Source: Corynebacterium auriscanis (lineage in GTDB: Bacteria > Actinomycetota > Actinomycetes > Mycobacteriales > Mycobacteriaceae). From it: 64,000 bases of DNA. Below, in pieces: positions 42,731 through 52,562 of this stretch. Location: assembly GCF_030408435.1 (NCBI RefSeq), contig NZ_CP047046.1, forward strand, positions 1,160,572-1,224,571, read 5' to 3'. Position 1 is the first letter of the stretch. Every line of letters begins with the position of its first letter. The position numbers were made by a program, and so were the translations under genes. The notes below the pieces were generated by a model that made no database searches, had not been told where the DNA came from, and was given only the letters and a program-made list of their open reading frames with translations.

Positions 42731-43576
42731 CTAGATACGCGCGATGCGAATGTCGGAGGCCAGGATTGCTTCCGCTCCTAGTGCAGACAACTCGTCCATC
42801 AAGGGGTTGGCATCTTTTCGTGGAACCATTGCGCGTACTGCAACCCAGTCCTGGTTGGCCAGCGGGGACACGGTGGGCGCGGATAAACCAGGGGTGACAT
42901 CTGCAACTGCCTGCAACTTGTCGCGCGAAACGTTGTAATCCAGCATCACGTAGTTCTTGGCGTGCAAAATGCCCTCCATGCGGCGCAGTAACACTCGTTG
43001 CTCCTCCGTGACCTCTACCCCCTTGCGGCCCACGATGACGGCCTCTGAAACACACAGTGGATCGCCGAAAGGCTTCAAGCCCTGCAGCCGCAGGGTGCGA
43101 CCGGTGGAAACGACGTCGGCAATGGCATCGGCGACTCCCAAGCGAATCGAGATTTCCACTGCCCCGTCCAAACGGATGACGTCGGCCTCAATCCCGCGGG
43201 CGGAGAGATCCTTGCGAACCAAGTTCGGGTAGCTGGTGGCGATGCGCGCACCCGCGAGCTTGTCGAGATCCCATTCCTCGTCGGCAGGTGCTGCGTAGCG
43301 GAAGGTGGAAGCGCCGAAGCCCAGACCCATGAGCTCCTCTACCTCTTCGCGCGTATCCGCGGCCAAGTCGCGCCCGGTAATGCCCATGTCCAAGTGGCCA
43401 GACGCAATGTAGATTGCGATGTCCTTGGGGCGCAGGAAGTAAAACTCCACCCGATTCTGTTCGTCCAAAACGGTCAACGCTTTAGAATCACCGCGGGTAG
43501 AGTACCCAGCTTCCTTGAGGATCTCGGTGGCGGCTTCGGACAACGAGCCTTTGTTGGGAACGGCAACACGGAGCAT
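42731..43576 (-). CDS. hisG: ATP phosphoribosyltransferase (long form)
   Basis: First enzyme of histidine synthesis: ATP plus PRPP gives phosphoribosyl-ATP. At 281 residues it is the long form that carries a C-terminal ACT-like domain for feedback inhibition by histidine. Seen are [20 protein letters not shown], the PRPP-site region [20 protein letters not shown] and the C-terminal [20 protein letters not shown] with [13 protein letters not shown]. No hisZ is expected. It follows hisE by 72 bp on the same strand. A weak site (AAGAAAG) precedes the start. Confidence 0.97.
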   Translation of the reverse strand: MLRVAVPNKGSLSEAATEILKEAGYSTRGDSKALTVLDEQNRVEFYFLRPKDIAIYIASGHLDMGITGRDLAADTREEVEELMGLGFGASTFRYAAPADEEWDLDKLAGARIATSYPNLVRKDLSARGIEADVIRLDGAVEISIRLGVADAIADVVSTGRTLRLQGLKPFGDPLCVSEAVIVGRKGVEVTEEQRVLLRRMEGILHAKNYVMLDYNVSRDKLQAVADVTPGLSAPTVSPLANQDWVAVRAMVPRKDANPLMDELSALGAEAILASDIRIARI

Positions 43577-43648
43577 GTCGTCACACTTTCTTTATTCGAT
43601 CGAGAGAAAACCCGGCTGAGCAGCGCCGAGATGGGCGAAGGGGTTGAG

Positions 43649-43921
43649 TTAGAGGAACTTGTAAATGTCTTCGGGCTGCAGGCCCCGTTGGATCATCACA
43701 ACCTGCAGCCAGTAGATGAGCTGGGAGATCTCCTCCGATAACTCGTCATCCGATTGGTATTCAGCCGCCATCCACACTTCTGCGGCTTCTTCGACAATCT
43801 TCTTTCCCTGGAAATGCACACCCGCATCTAGGGCCTTGACAGTGCTCGAGCCCTCAGGGCGGTCGGCGGCGCGTTGTGCGAGTTCGGCAAACAGGGATTC
43901 GAATGTCTTCTTTTCGTTCAC
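43649..43921 (-). CDS. hisE: Phosphoribosyl-ATP pyrophosphatase
   Basis: The second enzyme of histidine synthesis, which releases pyrophosphate from PR-ATP. The 90-residue all-alpha protein carries the MazG-like metal-binding helices: [20 protein letters not shown] and [19 protein letters not shown]. It is encoded as a stand-alone gene, not fused to hisI. The GTG at 43921 is followed by [22 protein letters not shown] lies just before it. It is 69 bp after the HAD gene and 72 bp before hisG. Confidence 0.96.
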   Translation of the reverse strand: MNEKKTFESLFAELAQRAADRPEGSSTVKALDAGVHFQGKKIVEEAAEVWMAAEYQSDDELSEEISQLIYWLQVVMIQRGLQPEDIYKFL

Positions 43922-43990
43922 GTTCCCTATTGTTGCACGTCGGCGTACACACCGCGGGATGATCCCCCGCGTAATCCGGGAATCGCCATG

Positions 43991-44686
43991 TTAGCTCGCA
44001 CCCGGGCGCGGGTAATTCGCATATAGCTGCTTGATTCGCTGCAGATCGAACAGCGCCAAGTCTTCCTCCCCATCGGTGAGTTCGCGTAAGAGTGGCACTT
44101 CGATGGGCGTGTCCATCTGAGGATCGGTGGGTACACCGACCACGCGACAACCGGCCGTCCAGGCGGCTGTCATACCCGCGCGTGAGTCCTCAAAAACTAG
44201 GCAATCCTCGGGTGCCACACCTAGTTTTTCGGCAGCAGTCAGGTAAATATCCGGAGCGGGTTTGCCCTGTGGCACTTCGTTCCCGCACAAGGTCAACACA
44301 AAGTAATGGCAGCCAATGGATTCTAACGCCACATCCGTCAGGTGCCGGGCAGTATTGGTGACCAGCGCCATGGGGATGTTCGCCGCCTTGGCTTCATCCA
44401 GTAAGGCGGGAACGCCTGGGCGAAACGGTAGCGAGGAATTCAGCAGCTCCCCCACGCGCTGAAACATCCACTGCACCCAGTGCTGCGTTTCACTCTCGTC
44501 GAGTTGTAGCCCTGCGTAATTCGCACAGATTCGTACAGTGTTTTCGGTGGTGCCACCTACCGTTAATTCCCGCACCTCAGGGGTGATTCGCCGCCCCATT
44601 ACCTCGGACATCTCAAACGTCGCAATCCCCCATAGCGGTTCCGTATCTACGAGGGTGCCGTCCATATCCCACAAAATAGCCTTCAT
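43991..44686 (-). CDS. HAD-superfamily phosphatase (beta-phosphoglucomutase/Gph-like)
   Basis: 231 residues of HAD subfamily IA. Motif I is LWDMDGTLVDTEPLWGI, motif II MALVTNTARH, motif III GKPAPDIYLTAAEKLG and motif IV CLVFEDSRAGMTAAWTAGC. A helical cap sits between I and II. In corynebacteria this gene regularly stands upstream of hisE-hisG. A phosphatase in histidine synthesis (histidinol phosphatase) is one option, a sugar-phosphate phosphatase another; the sequence does not decide. The ATG at 44686 has GGGA seven bases upstream; an ATG at 44701 is also in frame. Confidence 0.9.
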   Translation of the reverse strand: MKAILWDMDGTLVDTEPLWGIATFEMSEVMGRRITPEVRELTVGGTTENTVRICANYAGLQLDESETQHWVQWMFQRVGELLNSSLPFRPGVPALLDEAKAANIPMALVTNTARHLTDVALESIGCHYFVLTLCGNEVPQGKPAPDIYLTAAEKLGVAPEDCLVFEDSRAGMTAAWTAGCRVVGVPTDPQMDTPIEVPLLRELTDGEEDLALFDLQRIKQLYANYPRPGAS

Positions 44687-44900
44687 GATAATTCCCACCA
44701 TAAACGACGCCCACCTGCTCAGCAGCCTAGCTTGTCCTTCGTTCCCGCGCTTTTCTCTTCCACCGGGGTAGGTGAGTCGTGCGGGGCAGCGAATTTGAGG
44801 GCTTCCCTACACTATGTTCCCGTGCGTTCGTCTTTCAACGGGATTGTAAGACTGCGCGATGTAGCTGGGTTGCGGAACAGAAACGCTGCCCCTCGTAGTC

Positions 44901-44970
44901 GTCCGGACAATGTGCAGCAGAACTCTGACAAAATGGCGCGTTTTTGTTGGACTTCTGCTGCACATTCGTT
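44901..44970. repeat. 70-bp hairpin element, copy 2
   Basis: The second copy matches 16724-16793 at 67 of 70 positions. The arms (44909-44925 and 44950-44966) pair over 17 positions with one mismatch (GACTTCTGC instead of GAGTTCTGC). It lies in the 698-bp divergent gap between the HAD and thioesterase genes, so it is not simply a shared terminator of convergent genes. Confidence 0.9.
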
Positions 44971-45060
44971 GTTCGGTGGGAGAATAACGGCAGCGTGGCG
45001 TGTTGGAGTTGTTCTTGTCCCCTGCCGAGCAGTCGTATTAGCTAGCCGCGTGCCTTCTAC

Positions 45061-45174
45061 AACTGCGGAACCCCGAACATGTCCAAAACTGCGTAACCCC
45101 AGCACGTCCAGAACTGCGTAACCCCAGCACGTCTAGAACTGCGAAGCCCGAACATGTCCAGAACTGCGGGACCC
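45061..45174. repeat. 25-26-bp tandem repeat, five units
   Basis: Units beginning AACTGCG start at 45061, 45087, 45112, 45137 and 45162; a typical unit begins AACTGCGTAACCCCAGCACG. They are diverged by a few bases each. Together with the hairpin element they fill much of the 44687-45384 gap. No convincing gene is seen in the gap. Confidence 0.88.
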
Positions 45175-45384
45175 TCGCCGAGCTGCCGGATTCCCGCACC
45201 TCAACACGCCCTATCCGTGGAGTCGAAAACCCGGAAGCAGAACCCCGACACCCCCCGAAGAGTTGAAAACCCATGAGCAATACCCCAAAACAGTTCACCG
45301 GCACTAGCATTACAGTTAATCGGCACTAACGTAGTGTGCGAAAAATATTTTGCCTCTCAACCGTTTGCGCAAGGAGTTCTCAGC

Positions 45385-46278
45385 ATGGTTATGAACACGT
45401 CATCTCATGACATTCCCGATGCTCCCGCCTACTTTGTGGCTGGAGATGTCACCAAAGGCACAGACGAACTGGGCAATCCCTCGTGCGAGTACACCTATTA
45501 CCCCACGATTCATACCGAATCCCCGTGGGGTGACGGCGGCTTTCAACACGGCTCTCCCCCAGCCGCGCTGGTGGCGGTCACGTTGGAAGAAGGCGCCCGC
45601 GAGCACGGTGTGGACCTGACCGCTGGTCGCTTCAGTCGAATGACCGTGGAGATCCTAGGGGCGGTTCCCCTCAGCGCCCTACGGGCGACGGTGCGTGTGG
45701 TGCGCCCGGGGCGTCGGATAACAATGGTGGAAACAACAATCCGTGATGAGGGCGGGCGGGCTTATATACGTGGCACTGGGTGGTGGGTCCGGACCGCTGA
45801 CACCTTGGACATTGAACGCAGCGTGGCAGAAGCGATCCCAGGGCCCGAAACTGGGCGCCCCGCCCGCGAGTTTATTGATCAATGGACCAGCGGTTACATT
45901 GATTCCATCGAGGTTGTTCGCACCGAACTGACCGGACAGGACCACTCCGACTACGCGCACCGCAACCCGGCTGTGTACTGGTCGAAGTCCTCCCTGCCTG
46001 TGGTGGAAGGTCGTGACGATTCCCCCTGGGTGCAGTTGATGAAGACAGTGGATATCGCCAACGGCCTTAATACCGTGCTGGATCCGAGCCAATGGGTGTA
46101 CATGAACGTGGACCTCAGCGTGTATTTGCACCGCATGCCCGACAGTGAATGGGTCGGCCTATCTGCTGAGGCCAACTACGGACCAGACGGAATCGGCACC
46201 ACGATTTCGCGGGTCTACGACCAGCAAGGACCCGTGGGAACCGTCAACCAAGCGATCATGCTGGATCGGCTGAACTAA
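45385..46278 (+). CDS. Acyl-CoA thioesterase-like protein (double hot-dog)
   Basis: 297 residues with a TesB/double hot-dog style layout. The first half has YYPTIHTESPWGDGGFQHGS and PPAALVAVTLEEGAREHG, then RFSRMTVEILGAVPLSAL; the second half has DIANGLNTVLDPSQWVYMNV and the active-site-like DLSVYLHRMPDSEWVGLSAE. These are marks of the actinobacterial 'thioesterase family protein' group, whose substrates are not known. The ATG at 45385 has AAGGAG eight bases upstream; the ORF's earlier ATG has none. It is convergent with metH over a repeat-bearing gap. Confidence 0.85.
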   Translation: MVMNTSSHDIPDAPAYFVAGDVTKGTDELGNPSCEYTYYPTIHTESPWGDGGFQHGSPPAALVAVTLEEGAREHGVDLTAGRFSRMTVEILGAVPLSALRATVRVVRPGRRITMVETTIRDEGGRAYIRGTGWWVRTADTLDIERSVAEAIPGPETGRPAREFIDQWTSGYIDSIEVVRTELTGQDHSDYAHRNPAVYWSKSSLPVVEGRDDSPWVQLMKTVDIANGLNTVLDPSQWVYMNVDLSVYLHRMPDSEWVGLSAEANYGPDGIGTTISRVYDQQGPVGTVNQAIMLDRLN

Positions 46279-46292
46279 AACCCGCCGCTGCC

Positions 46293-46382
46293 GGCTGGGC
46301 CGGGTTGGCTGCGTTGGCCCGGTTGGGCCGGGTTGGCTGCGTTGGATCGGCTGGGCCGGTTGGGCCGGGTTGGCTGCGTTGG
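46293..46382. repeat. 28-bp G-rich tandem repeat
   Basis: GGNTGGGCCGGGTTGGCTGCGTTGG recurs at 46293, 46321 and around 46358 with 28-bp spacing at first and one 9-bp partial insertion. It lies between the convergent thioesterase and metH genes. Confidence 0.88.
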
Positions 46383-46445
46383 AACTGGCTCACTCGCCCA
46401 GCCACCCTCGCCCAGCGCGGAGGCTAGGAACAAACCCGCGGATTG

Positions 46446-49400
46446 CTAAACGTTGAAGTACTTCGCCTCTGGGTGGTACAGCACAAAGGCGTCCGTGGAT
46501 TGCTCCGGATGCAATTGCAGTTCCTCGGAGAGCACAACTCCCAGCTTGTCCGCTTCAAGCATATCCACCAGCGCCCTACGGTCCTCCATGTCCGGGCACG
46601 AACCGTAGCCGAAACTGAACCGCGCGCCACGGTACTGCAGATCGAAGAAGTCTTCCTTGTGTGGAGAATCCTGATCGCCGGCGGTGGAGCCATCCTCGAA
46701 GGTGAGCTCGCTGCGGATGCGCGAATGCCAGTATTCAGCCAACGCTTCGGTGAGCTGAACTCCCACACCGTGGACCTCTAGGTATTCCCGGTAGGCATCC
46801 TTAGCGAAAAGCTCATTGGCATAATCGGCGATCGGCTGGCCCATGGTTACCAGCTGGAACGGCATCACGTCCGTCCTGCCCAATTCGATGGCGCGCTCGC
46901 GCGAGCAGATGAAGTCCGCAATATTGAGGAAGCGGCCACGTTGCTGACGCGGGAACGTGAACGAGTGCACCGGTTCCGCCTGGGGATCAGCGGTGGCGGT
47001 GGGGCTTGGGGGCGTCGGCAAAATATGAACCGTATCGCCTTCGGAAACAGCCGGGAAGTAACCGTAAACAACCGCGGCGGCATCCAGCACACCGTTGGAT
47101 TTCAGCTCATCGAGTAACGCGCGCAGGCGTGGGCGGCCCTCGGTTTCTACCAATTCCTCGTAAGTGAGGCCGCCTTCTCCGCGGGAGGGCATCAATCCCC
47201 ACTGACCGCGGAACAGTGCGCGTTCATCGAGGTTCGGCAGGTAATCTGCCACGCTTATGCCCTTAACGATCCGTGGGCCCCAGAACGGCGGAGTAGCAAG
47301 TGGCACGTCAATGGCCACATCGGAGCGGGCGGGCACCTCAACAGGCTCGGCTTGTTCCTTGCGCTTCGCGGCAATGGCCTTAGAGCGTTCACGACGGGCG
47401 CGGCGCTTGGCACGCTTCTCCATGACATCGGCGGATTCTTCGGTGTGCTCGCCACGCAAACCGGCCATGATCCCATCCAGGACAGTCAACGCCTCAAACG
47501 CATCCTTGGAGTAGTACACATCGCCGTCGTAGACTTCCGTGAGGTCATCTTCCACATACGGCCGGGTCAGCGCTGCCCCGCCTAACATCACCGGATAGTG
47601 CGATTTGCCTAGCCGGTTGAGCTCCTCCAGGTTCTCTTTCATAACGACCGTTGATTTCACTAGCAGGCCGGACATGCCGATGACATCCGCATTGTTTTCC
47701 TCTGCTGCCTCCAAGATCGCGCTAATCGGTTGTTTAATTCCGATATTCACCACGTCGTAGCCGTTGTTAGACAGAATAATGTCCACCAGGTTTTTGCCGA
47801 TATCGTGCACATCGCCCTTCACTGTGGCGATGACCATCTTGCCCTTGGATGTACCCTGGCCCGCTTCGCTTTCCATGTGAGGTTCCAGGTGAGCGACGGC
47901 CGCTTTCATCGTTTCTGCGGATTGCAGCACGAATGGCAATTGCATCTCGCCGGAACCGAACAGGTCACCCACGGTTTTCATGCCCGCCAAGAGGTCTTCG
48001 TTGATAATGGCAACCGGGTCCTTCGTCTGCATGGCCTCATCGAGGTCTTGTGCCAACCCATTTCGGTCACCGTCGATGATGCGTTGGGCAAGGCGCTCGA
48101 ACAGCGGCAGCGCCGCCAGCGCCTCTGCACGTGCATCCTTGGCACTGGCTGCGCTTATACCCTCGAAAAGCTGCATGAATGTTTGCAGTGGATCGTAACT
48201 TTCGGTGCGCCGATCGTAAATCATGTCCAGCGCCACCGTGCGCTGTTCTTCATCAATGCGGTTCATCGGCAGGATTTTCGACGAGTGGGCTATGGCCGTA
48301 TCCAAGCCAGCCTCGATGCACTCGTTGAGGAACACGGAGTTCAGCACTTGCCGCGCTGCGGGGTTGAGGCCGAACGAAATGTTGGATAGCCCCAAAGTGG
48401 TGTGCACTTCTGGGTGGCGCCGTTTCAACTCGCGGATTGCGTTAATGGTCTCTATACCGTCGCGGCGGGTTTCCTCCTGCCCGGTAGAGATCGGGAATGT
48501 CAAACAGTCGACGATGATGTTTTCCTTCGCCACATTCCATGTGCCCGTAATGTCAGCGATCAGGCGCTCGGCGATTTCCACTTTCTTTTCCGCAGTACGT
48601 GCCTGGCCCTCTTCATCAATCGTCAGCGCAACAACCGCCGCGCCGTGTTGCTGCACCAACCGCATGATGCGCTGGTAGCGCGAATCGGGCCCATCGCCAT
48701 CTTCAAAGTTCACTGAGTTAACCGCGCTGCGGCCGCCCAGGTGCTCTAGGCCCACGCGGATCACATCGGGCTCGGTGGAGTCGATCATGATCGGCAACGT
48801 GGAGTTCGTGGCTAGTAACGCAGCTAGCGTTGCCATGTCCTGAGTTCCATCGCGCCCCACGTAGTCAATACACAAATCCACCATGTGGGCGCCATCGCGA
48901 ACCTGATCCTTTGCGATTTCCAGGCACTTTTCCGTATCGCCGGCCAGCATGGCCTCCCGGAATGCCTTGGAGCCATTCGCATTGGTGCGCTCACCAATCA
49001 TGGTGATCCCCGTCTCCTGAGTCAAAGGCACCGCTTGGTACAGCGAGGAGACGTTGTTATTGTGAACCACTTCCCTGTTGCCCTGTTTTACGGGCGCGGT
49101 AGCTCCCTCTTGCTGGCTGTCTTTCGGGGGGTGGTTGTTTTCTTTACCCGACGCCCCGCTGTCCACCACTGCTGTTCCCAGTACCGCTGTGCGTACCGCA
49201 GTGATGTGCTCCGGTGTGGTTCCGCAACACCCACCCACCATGCTGAGACCGTAGTTGGCGACGAAGCCGCGCAGGGCCTCCCCTAATTCTGGCGCCGTGA
49301 GTGGATACTCCGCACCATGTGCACCCAGCACCGGCAGGCCGGCGTTCGGCATGACGGATACGGGAAGGGTCGTGTTGTTCGAAAGGAAGCGCAGGTGCTC

Positions 49401-50252
49401 GCTCATCTCGTCGGGGCCGGTAGCGCAGTTCATGCCGATCATGTCAATGCCCAGGGGTTCCAGGGCGGTGAGAGCTGCGCCGATCTCACTGCCTAGCAAC
49501 ATGGTGCCCGTTGTTTCCACGGTGACGTGCACGATGATGGGCAGGCGGGTCCCCAGTTCCTCGAACGCCTGTTTTGTGCCCAGTACTGCGGCCTTGACCT
49601 GCAGGAGATCTTGACAGGTCTCGATCAGAATCGCATCACACCCACCGCGTACCAGGCCACGGGCGCTTTCCACGTAGGCATTGCGTAAGTCCACGTACGG
49701 TGCGTGGCCCAGCGAGGGCAGCTTGGTGCCTGGCCCCATCGATCCGGCTACGAAGCGCGGCATGCCGTCGTCGGGGCGTGGCCCCATTTCATCGGCTACT
49801 TCACGTGCGATTGCGGCGCCTCGGTAGGCTAGATCTTCGATGCGGTCGGCAATATCGTAGTCTGCGAGGTTTGGCAGGTTGCAGCCGAAGGTATTGGTTT
49901 CGACAATATCTGCCCCAGCTTCAAAGTATGCCCGGTGAATCGCTCGTAAAACGTCCGGGCGGGTTTCGTTGAGGATCTCGTTGCAACCCTCGAGGCCCAA
50001 AAAATCACGTTCAAGGTCTAGATCGACGGCTTGCAACTGCGTACCCATCGCACCGTCGCCGATGAGCACACGCTGGTGCAATGCGTGCAGCAGCGGATGG
50101 TCGAACGAGGGCTGTGCGGGAGCTTGAGAGGTTGTCGCTTCGGACGTGGCGGTGTGCGGCACTGCGGTGTGCGACGGGGCGGTGTCCGGCACTGTGGTGC
50201 GCGACGTGGCGGGCTGTGGTGTTGGGGCCTGATTCGAATCGTCGGTAGTCAC
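46446..50252 (-). CDS. metH: Cobalamin-dependent methionine synthase
   Basis: Remethylates homocysteine to methionine using methyl-tetrahydrofolate and methylcobalamin. The 1268-residue protein has all four modules. The homocysteine domain has Zn-binding Cys in GMNCATGP and MVGGCCGTTPEHI. The pterin domain follows (GERTNANGSKAFREAMLAGD). The cobalamin domain has the DVHDIGKNLVDIILSNNGYD ligand motif. The C-terminal activation domain has ARFSFGYGSCPD for SAM. It has no Shine-Dalgarno site; TAAGGT ends seven bases before the GTG at 50252, which fits leaderless translation. No B12 riboswitch was recognised in the 133-bp gap upstream. Confidence 0.97.
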   Translation of the reverse strand: MTTDDSNQAPTPQPATSRTTVPDTAPSHTAVPHTATSEATTSQAPAQPSFDHPLLHALHQRVLIGDGAMGTQLQAVDLDLERDFLGLEGCNEILNETRPDVLRAIHRAYFEAGADIVETNTFGCNLPNLADYDIADRIEDLAYRGAAIAREVADEMGPRPDDGMPRFVAGSMGPGTKLPSLGHAPYVDLRNAYVESARGLVRGGCDAILIETCQDLLQVKAAVLGTKQAFEELGTRLPIIVHVTVETTGTMLLGSEIGAALTALEPLGIDMIGMNCATGPDEMSEHLRFLSNNTTLPVSVMPNAGLPVLGAHGAEYPLTAPELGEALRGFVANYGLSMVGGCCGTTPEHITAVRTAVLGTAVVDSGASGKENNHPPKDSQQEGATAPVKQGNREVVHNNNVSSLYQAVPLTQETGITMIGERTNANGSKAFREAMLAGDTEKCLEIAKDQVRDGAHMVDLCIDYVGRDGTQDMATLAALLATNSTLPIMIDSTEPDVIRVGLEHLGGRSAVNSVNFEDGDGPDSRYQRIMRLVQQHGAAVVALTIDEEGQARTAEKKVEIAERLIADITGTWNVAKENIIVDCLTFPISTGQEETRRDGIETINAIRELKRRHPEVHTTLGLSNISFGLNPAARQVLNSVFLNECIEAGLDTAIAHSSKILPMNRIDEEQRTVALDMIYDRRTESYDPLQTFMQLFEGISAASAKDARAEALAALPLFERLAQRIIDGDRNGLAQDLDEAMQTKDPVAIINEDLLAGMKTVGDLFGSGEMQLPFVLQSAETMKAAVAHLEPHMESEAGQGTSKGKMVIATVKGDVHDIGKNLVDIILSNNGYDVVNIGIKQPISAILEAAEENNADVIGMSGLLVKSTVVMKENLEELNRLGKSHYPVMLGGAALTRPYVEDDLTEVYDGDVYYSKDAFEALTVLDGIMAGLRGEHTEESADVMEKRAKRRARRERSKAIAAKRKEQAEPVEVPARSDVAIDVPLATPPFWGPRIVKGISVADYLPNLDERALFRGQWGLMPSRGEGGLTYEELVETEGRPRLRALLDELKSNGVLDAAAVVYGYFPAVSEGDTVHILPTPPSPTATADPQAEPVHSFTFPRQQRGRFLNIADFICSRERAIELGRTDVMPFQLVTMGQPIADYANELFAKDAYREYLEVHGVGVQLTEALAEYWHSRIRSELTFEDGSTAGDQDSPHKEDFFDLQYRGARFSFGYGSCPDMEDRRALVDMLEADKLGVVLSEELQLHPEQSTDAFVLYHPEAKYFNV

Positions 50253-50385
50253 GCAGTTAACCTTAGCCCACGGCTAGACCGCTTAGTTCACAATCCTCGC
50301 TGGGGTCTACGCCGTGGCCCTCGAGCGAGCGGCGGAGCTGTCATTAAGGGCGAAGCTGCCAGCAATTGAAAGCCAAAAGCGTAGC

Positions 50386-50943
50386 TTAGGTCTCGAGGAC
50401 GTTATCCACGTGCCCGGAAAGGATAGTTGCACTAGCGGAAAGATCATTTGCGGCCGAGGCGAATACTTCCTTGAGGTCTCGTACTTCCTCTTCATCCAAG
50501 AGAGCGCCCTCCACCTTGTCCGACAGTTCCTTGAGCTGCACCAGCTTTGGGGTGATCACGCCCGCAATGGCCGCAGCCAACACAGTGGCGTGAGCGTGGT
50601 CTTTGTCCATTTCCGTAGAACTTGCGGCGGTGCCGTCAGCGGAAGAACTACCACCCGGTTCAGAGTCTTCAGCATTGAGAAGCGCGGCGTCGACCTGAGA
50701 ATCTGCAGCTAATCGCGCCAGATCCGCAGGTTGCCGGGCGGCGACCCCAACAGCGGCGGCGAGAGCATCGCGAACGATCGAATCAGCCTGGTCTGCAACG
50801 CTTTCCGGGTAGGGGGCTTCCCAGAACTCCCGATCTTCCGGGCGAAGGTAACTGCCGGTGGCCATTGCACGAATGTTGTCAGTGAACTCAGCCAGTGCGG
50901 TGGCGGTGCGTTCGGTAAGCGGGGCTGGCGCAGAGGCGGTCAT
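50386..50943 (-). CDS. Conserved hypothetical protein
   Basis: 185 residues, no signal peptide or membrane segment. It opens MTASAPAPLTERTATALAEF with an aspartate/glutamate-rich helical body; a low-complexity GGSSSADGTAASS linker (about residues 95-110) separates two helical halves, the second with LKELSDKVEGALLDEEEVRD. I do not recognise a family. It sits between metH and mshC, where corynebacteria often have an uncharacterised gene. AAGGGA lies about ten bases before the ATG. It may be co-transcribed with mshC, which lies 161 bp further on the same strand's downstream side of the next gene, but this is not shown. Confidence 0.75.
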   Translation of the reverse strand: MTASAPAPLTERTATALAEFTDNIRAMATGSYLRPEDREFWEAPYPESVADQADSIVRDALAAAVGVAARQPADLARLAADSQVDAALLNAEDSEPGGSSSADGTAASSTEMDKDHAHATVLAAAIAGVITPKLVQLKELSDKVEGALLDEEEVRDLKEVFASAANDLSASATILSGHVDNVLET

Positions 50944-51104
50944 GGTGAGTCGATCCCTTCGTTGTTGGGCGAACTGCTAACGCTTCGTTCATGCTAACTG
51001 TTGTGGCGCACACGTGCAGGACGTTCCACGTCCGGAGCGGTTTTCACCGCGCCCACAAGACGGTAAGCGGTGCACGAACCGAGTGTGGCTAAGAGCACTC
51101 GTCG

Positions 51105-52400
51105 CTAGAGGTCAATCCCGAAAAGCGCATCCAACCCCCGCTTGATGAGCTCTGGGTCGCTCCCCGCGCGCACAGCCCCCGCTGGATCGGCTGTTGTGGC
51201 CATGGCCCACTGATCGACGGCTTCTAGTGCAGCTGGGGAATCTAGGTCGTCTGCAATCAGGCCACGAACCGTCTGGATTACTGGTGGCAGAGTGTCCTGA
51301 TCGATGGTGGGCAGTTCGGCGTTATTCCGCTGCGCCTGCTGCAAGTTCGCAAATGCCTCGCGCCACGCCTGCAACCGGTTTTCGGCGGCGGCAAGAATGG
51401 CATCCGACCAATCCCGATCTGCCCTGTAGTGGCTGGCGTACACACCCAAACGGATCGCAGAGGGTTCGTGGCCCGCGGCGGTGAGTTTGGAGACGAAAAC
51501 CAGGTTGCCCAGGGATTTGCTCATCTTCACCCCATCGAGCGCGATCATGCCAGCATGAACATAGTGATCGGCCATACGCTCGCAGCCATGGGCGGCTTCG
51601 GCATGCGCTGCAGAGAATTCGTGGTGTGGGAACCGCAAATCGTTGCCGCCACCTTGGATGGCAAAATGTGGCCCCAATCGATTGGTTGCGATGGCGGAGC
51701 ACTCAATGTGCCAGCCTGGGCGGCCCGCGCCGAACGGAGCGTTCCACTGCGGTTCACCCTCGCGGTGCGCCCGCCACAACAGCGCATCGAGAGCGTGGCG
51801 CTTGCCCGGGCGGGCGGGATCGCCCCCGCGCTCGGCAAAAAGCTCGGCCATGGTGGGGTTATCGTAGCGGGATTCGTAGCCGAACTGCGGGGTGAATGTG
51901 TGGTCAGCGTAAATATCGGGGTACTCGTCGTCGGTGAGCTGGTAGGCAGCGCCTACGTCCAGCAACCGCGCGACCATGTCCACAACCTCGTCCACGCTTT
52001 CGATGGCACCGATGTAATCGCGCGGTGGGATGACCCGCAGCGCTTCCATATCCGAGCGGAACAGGCTAACTTGGCTGTCCCCCAGCTCACGCCAGTCCAC
52101 ACCGTCGCGTTCTGCGCGTTCGAATAGTGGGTCATCAACATCTGTGATGTTTTGCACATAGTGCACGCGGTGTCCCGCGGACACCAAGTAGCGGTTGATG
52201 AGGTCAAAGGTTAGATACGTGGCCGCATGCCCCAAATGCGTCGAATCATAAGGGGTGATTCCGCATACGTACATCCCGATCTCTTCCCCTGCGGAAGGGA
52301 TGGAAACGGGCCGTATTTCGTCATCTGCGGTGTCGTACAGACGGAGAGCCGGGGCTTCGCCGGCAAGAACTGGAACATCTGGATTAGGCCACGACTGCAT
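51105..52400 (-). CDS. mshC: Mycothiol ligase (Cys--GlcN-Ins ligase)
   Basis: Joins L-cysteine to glucosaminyl-inositol in the third step of mycothiol synthesis, a thiol found only in actinobacteria. It is a 431-residue class I aminoacyl-tRNA-synthetase-like enzyme related to CysRS. The zinc/ATP motif [20 protein letters not shown] includes HIGH-like [18 protein letters not shown] holds a Zn cysteine, and the second ATP motif is [20 protein letters not shown] ends eight bases before the ATG, which suggests a leaderless message. It is followed by uppP's neighbourhood upstream, divergent from none. Confidence 0.97.
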   Translation of the reverse strand: MQSWPNPDVPVLAGEAPALRLYDTADDEIRPVSIPSAGEEIGMYVCGITPYDSTHLGHAATYLTFDLINRYLVSAGHRVHYVQNITDVDDPLFERAERDGVDWRELGDSQVSLFRSDMEALRVIPPRDYIGAIESVDEVVDMVARLLDVGAAYQLTDDEYPDIYADHTFTPQFGYESRYDNPTMAELFAERGGDPARPGKRHALDALLWRAHREGEPQWNAPFGAGRPGWHIECSAIATNRLGPHFAIQGGGNDLRFPHHEFSAAHAEAAHGCERMADHYVHAGMIALDGVKMSKSLGNLVFVSKLTAAGHEPSAIRLGVYASHYRADRDWSDAILAAAENRLQAWREAFANLQQAQRNNAELPTIDQDTLPPVIQTVRGLIADDLDSPAALEAVDQWAMATTADPAGAVRAGSDPELIKRGLDALFGIDL

Positions 52401-52562
52401 GTTGAAAGAGTCTACCTCTCACCACCTGAATGGCTCCCGTCGGTCACGACTGAACTGTAGACACCCAGCTCATGTGGTTGGGTGCCGAAATCGACAACTC
52501 CGCCGAGCTGGACCCAAAACCGGGCCCGGCCAAGTCCTAGCGATGCCGTTGCCCTGCGGTGG

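Noticed and set aside
44732..45121. 129-codon frame in the HAD-thioesterase gap
   Set aside because: It runs through the hairpin element and the tandem repeat, so its codons are repeat sequence.
50253..50385. Possible cobalamin riboswitch before metH
   Set aside because: The gap is too short, no B12-box was seen, and the transcript appears to start at the GTG.
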